NCBI GenBank assembly: GCA_027037705.1
Contig: JALVYZ010000254.1
Coordinates: forward strand, 1-10,593
From: a bacterium
Lineage (GTDB): Bacteria > DYJV01 > JALVYZ01
Length of the DNA: 10,593 bases
Direction: 5' to 3'
Below the pieces are notes generated by a model. It saw only the letters and a program-made list of their open reading frames with translations, had not been told where the DNA came from and made no database searches. The position numbers and the translations under genes were made by a program. This document shows, piece by piece, positions 7,457 to 10,593 of this stretch (the stretch's first letter is position 1; the number at the start of each line of letters is the position of its first letter).

Positions 7457-9502
7457 ATGTCTGAAAAAATTATAAATACTGTTTTGTTGACAATAATGTG
7501 CATTTTAGTTTTTGCTATTTCAACAGAAAGACGTTTTTATCAATTTAACGAATGGAAAAAAAATAAATCTTTATATTTTATAGATCATATTACTGCAGTA
7601 ACAACACTTGATGCTTATCATTGGTTAAGATATGCAGAAGTAGAAACTGGAATAAAAAAGAAACCTAAATATGATTTAAGAGGTTATCCAGATTTAAAAA
7701 AATTTCCTGAAAAGATCCCATTCTTAAGCTGGCTCATTGCAAAAACATGTAATTTTTTTGATAATGAAGGTTATAATAAAGTTTATGTAGGAGGGATAAA
7801 ATTTATAAATATTACAGCAAGTTTATTTGTAATTCCTCTTATAATCTATCTTTTTTTATCAGGAGGTGGTTATACTGGAATTTTAGGAGCCTTATTAGGT
7901 TCTTTTAGCTGGGCATATTATGTAAGATCTTGTGTTGGTAGAATTGACACTGATAGCTTTGTTCTTGTTGCACCAATATTATTAGGGTTATTTATGCTTT
8001 TAGCTACAATTTTAAAAAATAAGTATCTACGGTATTTTTTCTCAATATTAGCAGGAGTTTCATTCTTATTTTTATCAAAAGCCCATGATGCTTTAAACGC
8101 AGGATATTTTATATATTTGCTTTTATTTATTTTTGCTCTTTTTATAAATAAATTAGAAAAAAAAGAAATTTTTATTTTAACAATATTATATATCTTATTT
8201 TCTAATCCATTACATTTAATTACGGGATTTCATAGTTTAATAGGATTTTTAAAATCAAAATATGTACTAAATTTTAATCCAGAAGGTGATATTCAAGGTA
8301 GTGTAAAAATTGTTTTTCCAAGTATTATTCATACAATTACTGAAACTCAAAGGAGACCTTTTAATGAAATAATTCAAATGGTTTTCGGAATAAAGTCTTT
8401 AGCCTTATTGGGAATTGCTGGTTCAATTGTTTATTTTATTTTAAATTTTAGAAAATCTATTTTTTTAATTCCAGTTTTTTGTATTGGATTAATGGCTTTT
8501 ATTACATCAAATAGATTTGCAATGTTTTTAGCTCCATTTGTTGGATTGGGTATTGGATATCTTTTTCATTTATTAATAAAATATATTTTCAAAATAACAA
8601 ATCCTGATTTATTAAAATATTCAGGTATAATTGAAATAATTTTTGCATTTGTATTTTTCTTTTCAATAAAAAATGCAACTGCATACAATTATGTTCCCCG
8701 ACCATCAATTCCTCCAGACATAACAAAATCATTTATTGATCTAAAACATAAATTGCCAAAGAATTCAGCTATTTTTACATGGTGGGATTTTGGATATGCA
8801 TTGATGGATATTGGTGATTTTTATACATATCATGATGGAGGCTTACATGGTGGTATAAGAACATATTTTGTAGGAAAAGCTTTAACAATGAATTCTCAAA
8901 AAAAATTCTATAATTTGATTAATTATCTTGATGATAATGGATTTAAAGGGATAAAAAATATAGTAAAAAATAACAGTACTCCGGAAAATCTATTAAATCA
9001 AGTTTTAAATTATAAAGGGAAATTAGAACCTGATGATCATATATATATTTTATACACAAAAGATATGATAGGTAAATATGGTGCTATTTCTTTTTTTGGC
9101 AACTGGGATTTTAATAGAAAAAAAAGCAATGAAGATTTTTATCAACAAATTTCATGTAATCAATTAAAAGGTAATTTTTTATTATGTGGCCCAAATTTAA
9201 AAATTGATATTGCAAATGGAGTAGGATTTCTTTCAAATAATAGAAGATTTTTACTTAAAAGAGTTTTATTTATTAATAACGGTTATGTAATTACTGATAA
9301 TGAATTTCCAGAACATTTAAAAGGATGGAATTTAGAACTTGTGATGGTAAATCGCAATGTTTTTGGAATTTATCTAATTAATGATAGACTATTTTTCTCA
9401 AATTTTAATCAGCAATATATCTTAGGAAGATATGATAAGAAGTATTTTAAAGAAGTTTATAATAAATTTCCATCCGCAAGAGTATTTGAAGTTAAAAAAT
9501 AA
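7457..9502 (+). CDS. pglB: PglB/STT3-family oligosaccharyltransferase (N-linked protein glycosylation)
   Basis: This inner-membrane enzyme transfers a lipid-linked glycan to Asn of periplasmic proteins. At 681 residues it is close to Campylobacter PglB (about 713). The first ~405 residues are multi-spanning (TM1 about 7-22, others through 388-405), followed by a periplasmic C-terminal domain. Family motifs are all present: D52 in TTLDAYHWLRYA, D164 and D166 in GRIDTD, E296 in TITE, R353 in SNRFAMF, and WWDFG (442-446) in place of WWDYG. The C-terminus (ILGRYDKKYF to ARVFEV) closely resembles the end of C. jejuni PglB as I recall it. Two specificity positions differ: the residue 12 after E296 is M308, where Campylobacter has Arg, and the +2 pocket motif reads M537xxK540xxxI544. 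It starts one base after the DUF3343 stop, with AGGGGGAT upstream, and a glycosyltransferase follows two bases later. An archaeal-type AglB is less likely given the PglB-like C-terminus. Confidence 0.93.
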   Translation: MSEKIINTVLLTIMCILVFAISTERRFYQFNEWKKNKSLYFIDHITAVTTLDAYHWLRYAEVETGIKKKPKYDLRGYPDLKKFPEKIPFLSWLIAKTCNFFDNEGYNKVYVGGIKFINITASLFVIPLIIYLFLSGGGYTGILGALLGSFSWAYYVRSCVGRIDTDSFVLVAPILLGLFMLLATILKNKYLRYFFSILAGVSFLFLSKAHDALNAGYFIYLLLFIFALFINKLEKKEIFILTILYILFSNPLHLITGFHSLIGFLKSKYVLNFNPEGDIQGSVKIVFPSIIHTITETQRRPFNEIIQMVFGIKSLALLGIAGSIVYFILNFRKSIFLIPVFCIGLMAFITSNRFAMFLAPFVGLGIGYLFHLLIKYIFKITNPDLLKYSGIIEIIFAFVFFFSIKNATAYNYVPRPSIPPDITKSFIDLKHKLPKNSAIFTWWDFGYALMDIGDFYTYHDGGLHGGIRTYFVGKALTMNSQKKFYNLINYLDDNGFKGIKNIVKNNSTPENLLNQVLNYKGKLEPDDHIYILYTKDMIGKYGAISFFGNWDFNRKKSNEDFYQQISCNQLKGNFLLCGPNLKIDIANGVGFLSNNRRFLLKRVLFINNGYVITDNEFPEHLKGWNLELVMVNRNVFGIYLINDRLFFSNFNQQYILGRYDKKYFKEVYNKFPSARVFEVKK

Positions 9503-9504
9503 CT

Positions 9505-10323
9505 ATGATAAATGTATCTATTGTACTTTATAATAACGATGAAAGAGAAATAGATAAATTAATTAAAAATATTTCTGAATCACCAATTGTAAAAAAAATT
9601 TTTGTAATTGATAATTCAATTAGAAAAACTGAATTAAAATATAACAATAAACTAAGTTATATTTTTAATAATAAAAATATTGGATACGGTAAAGCACACA
9701 ATATTGGTCTCACGAAAAGTATAAATGATGATAATATAAAAGGACATTTAATTATTAATCCAGATGTTGAGATTAGTTCTAACGATTTAGAAAGACTTTA
9801 TAATTATCTTATAAATAACAAAGATATTGGAATTATTGTTCCTAAAGTAATTTATCCAAATGGAGAGATACAATATTTATCTAAACTATTACCAGACCCA
9901 TTTGACTTGATTTTTAGAAGATTTTTTTATTATACAAATTTTGCTAAAAAAAAAATAAACAAATATGAACTTAGATTTACCAATTATAATAAAATTATGG
10001 AAATAGGTGTTGCTTCAGGTTCGTGTATGTTAATAAATGTTAATGCTTTAAAAAAAACTGGACTATTTGATGAAAGATATTTTATGTATTTAGAAGACTA
10101 TGATTTATCAAGAAGGATTGGTAAATTTTATAAGATAATATTTTTCCCTGATGTTACAATTAGACATAAATATGAAATGCATTCATATAAAAAATTCAAA
10201 ATGTTAATAGTTCATATAATTTCTGCAATTAAATATTTTAATAAATGGGGTTGGTTTTTTGATAAGTATAGGAAAACAAAAAATAAACAAATTTTAAAAA
10301 AATTGAGGTGGGAAAATGAATAA
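9505..10323 (+). CDS. Family 2 glycosyltransferase (rhamnosyltransferase-like)
   Basis: This 272-residue GT-A fold enzyme would move a sugar from a nucleotide donor onto a lipid-linked or polysaccharide acceptor at the cytoplasmic face. It begins with INVSIVLYNND (2-12), has IGYGKAHNIGL (59-69), the DXD-like INPDVEI (84-90, D87), then GVASGSCMLI (168-177) and FDERYFMYLEDYDLSRRI (188-205) with the acidic E197/D198 pair typical of WbbL/RfbF-like transferases. No membrane segment is obvious, though a basic, aromatic C-terminus (about 228-272) may bind the membrane. No Shine-Dalgarno site is visible; it starts two bases after pglB and overlaps gspG by eight bases. The position suggests a role in building the PglB donor glycan, but O-antigen or other glycan synthesis is possible. 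Sugar specificity cannot be read from sequence. Its codons are among the most AT-rich in the window. Confidence 0.88.
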   Translation: MINVSIVLYNNDEREIDKLIKNISESPIVKKIFVIDNSIRKTELKYNNKLSYIFNNKNIGYGKAHNIGLTKSINDDNIKGHLIINPDVEISSNDLERLYNYLINNKDIGIIVPKVIYPNGEIQYLSKLLPDPFDLIFRRFFYYTNFAKKKINKYELRFTNYNKIMEIGVASGSCMLINVNALKKTGLFDERYFMYLEDYDLSRRIGKFYKIIFFPDVTIRHKYEMHSYKKFKMLIVHIISAIKYFNKWGWFFDKYRKTKNKQILKKLRWENE

Positions 10324-10593
10324 AAAAAATAATAAAAAAGGATTTACATTAATTGAATTATTGGTAGTTATGGTAATTTTAGGGTTATTAGCTTCACTTG
10401 TTGCTCCAAAATTTTTTAATAAGATTGGGGAATCAAAAGTTAAAACAGCTAAAGCTCAAATTGAATTATTAGGTAGTGCACTGGATAATTTTTATTTAGA
10501 TGTAGGGAGATATCCAACTACTGAAGAAGGTTTAGAAGCATTAATTAAAAAGCCAGATTCTGTACCTGAAGACAAATGGAAAGGACCATACTT
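10316..10593 (+). CDS. gspG: Type II secretion system major pseudopilin GspG (3' end outside window)
   Basis: Ninety-two codons are visible before the window ends. GspG is the main subunit of the periplasmic pseudopilus that drives export of folded proteins through the outer membrane. A short basic leader (MNKKNNKKG) precedes the prepilin peptidase site G9/F10, and mature +5 Glu is E14 in GFTLIELLVVMVILGLLASL. The following KTAKAQIELLGSALDNFYLD stretch, then GRYPTTEEGLEALIKKP and WKGPY, is diagnostic of GspG over type IV pilins. Start ATG 10316 follows GAGGTGGG (10305-10312) and overlaps the glycosyltransferase stop by eight bases (ATGAATAA). Other gsp genes would be expected downstream or elsewhere. 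No N-X-S/T site occurs in the visible part. Confidence 0.95.
   Translation, partial: MNKKNNKKGFTLIELLVVMVILGLLASLVAPKFFNKIGESKVKTAKAQIELLGSALDNFYLDVGRYPTTEEGLEALIKKPDSVPEDKWKGPY

Noticed and set aside
1-10593. CRISPR array, insertion sequence, tRNA or rRNA
   Set aside because: No regularly spaced direct repeats, transposase-like frames, terminal inverted repeats or RNA gene signatures were seen on either strand; the FG-GAP repetition is protein-level propeller repetition.

Overview
The window comes from a strongly AT-rich bacterium whose envelope looks Gram-negative (diderm). It carries a type II secretion major pseudopilin (gspG), a periplasmic HtrA/Deg protease and a bacterial PglB-type oligosaccharyltransferase. 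I cannot name the phylum from sequence alone. Good Shine-Dalgarno sites (AAGGAGG, GAGGTG, GGAGG) and sigma70-like promoters precede the first gene of each transcription unit.

Layout. Bases 1-1867 (minus strand) hold the N-terminal 622 codons of a secreted FG-GAP/VCBS beta-propeller protein; its C-terminus lies outside the window. A gene-free, very AT-rich spacer of about 455 bases follows, with divergent promoters at both ends and an inverted repeat. purL (2323-4530, plus strand) encodes a small-type FGAM synthase and stands as its own unit. A new promoter at about 4556 starts a tightly packed plus-strand cluster: htrA, a class-V aminotransferase/cysteine desulfurase, a DUF3343 small protein, pglB, a family-2 glycosyltransferase, and gspG cut by the window end. 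Junctions in this cluster are -8, +16, +1, +2 and -8 bases, so it reads as one operon.

How the genes may work together. HtrA, PglB, the glycosyltransferase and GspG all concern making, glycosylating, quality-controlling or exporting envelope proteins. The glycosyltransferase may build the lipid-linked glycan that PglB transfers to Asn in the periplasm. The desulfurase/DUF3343 pair is a known partnership linked to sulfur or selenium handling and looks like an insertion of a separate module into the envelope operon.

Most worth a second look: PglB keeps the catalytic residues of the family, but the Arg that reads the acidic -2 residue of the bacterial sequon aligns to Met308, and the +2 Ser/Thr pocket motif looks like a MI/DK hybrid. 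This suggests a relaxed, N-X-S/T-type bacterial N-glycosylation system. The divergent secreted propeller protein has an uncharacterised Ser/Thr-rich beta region and several candidate sequons.
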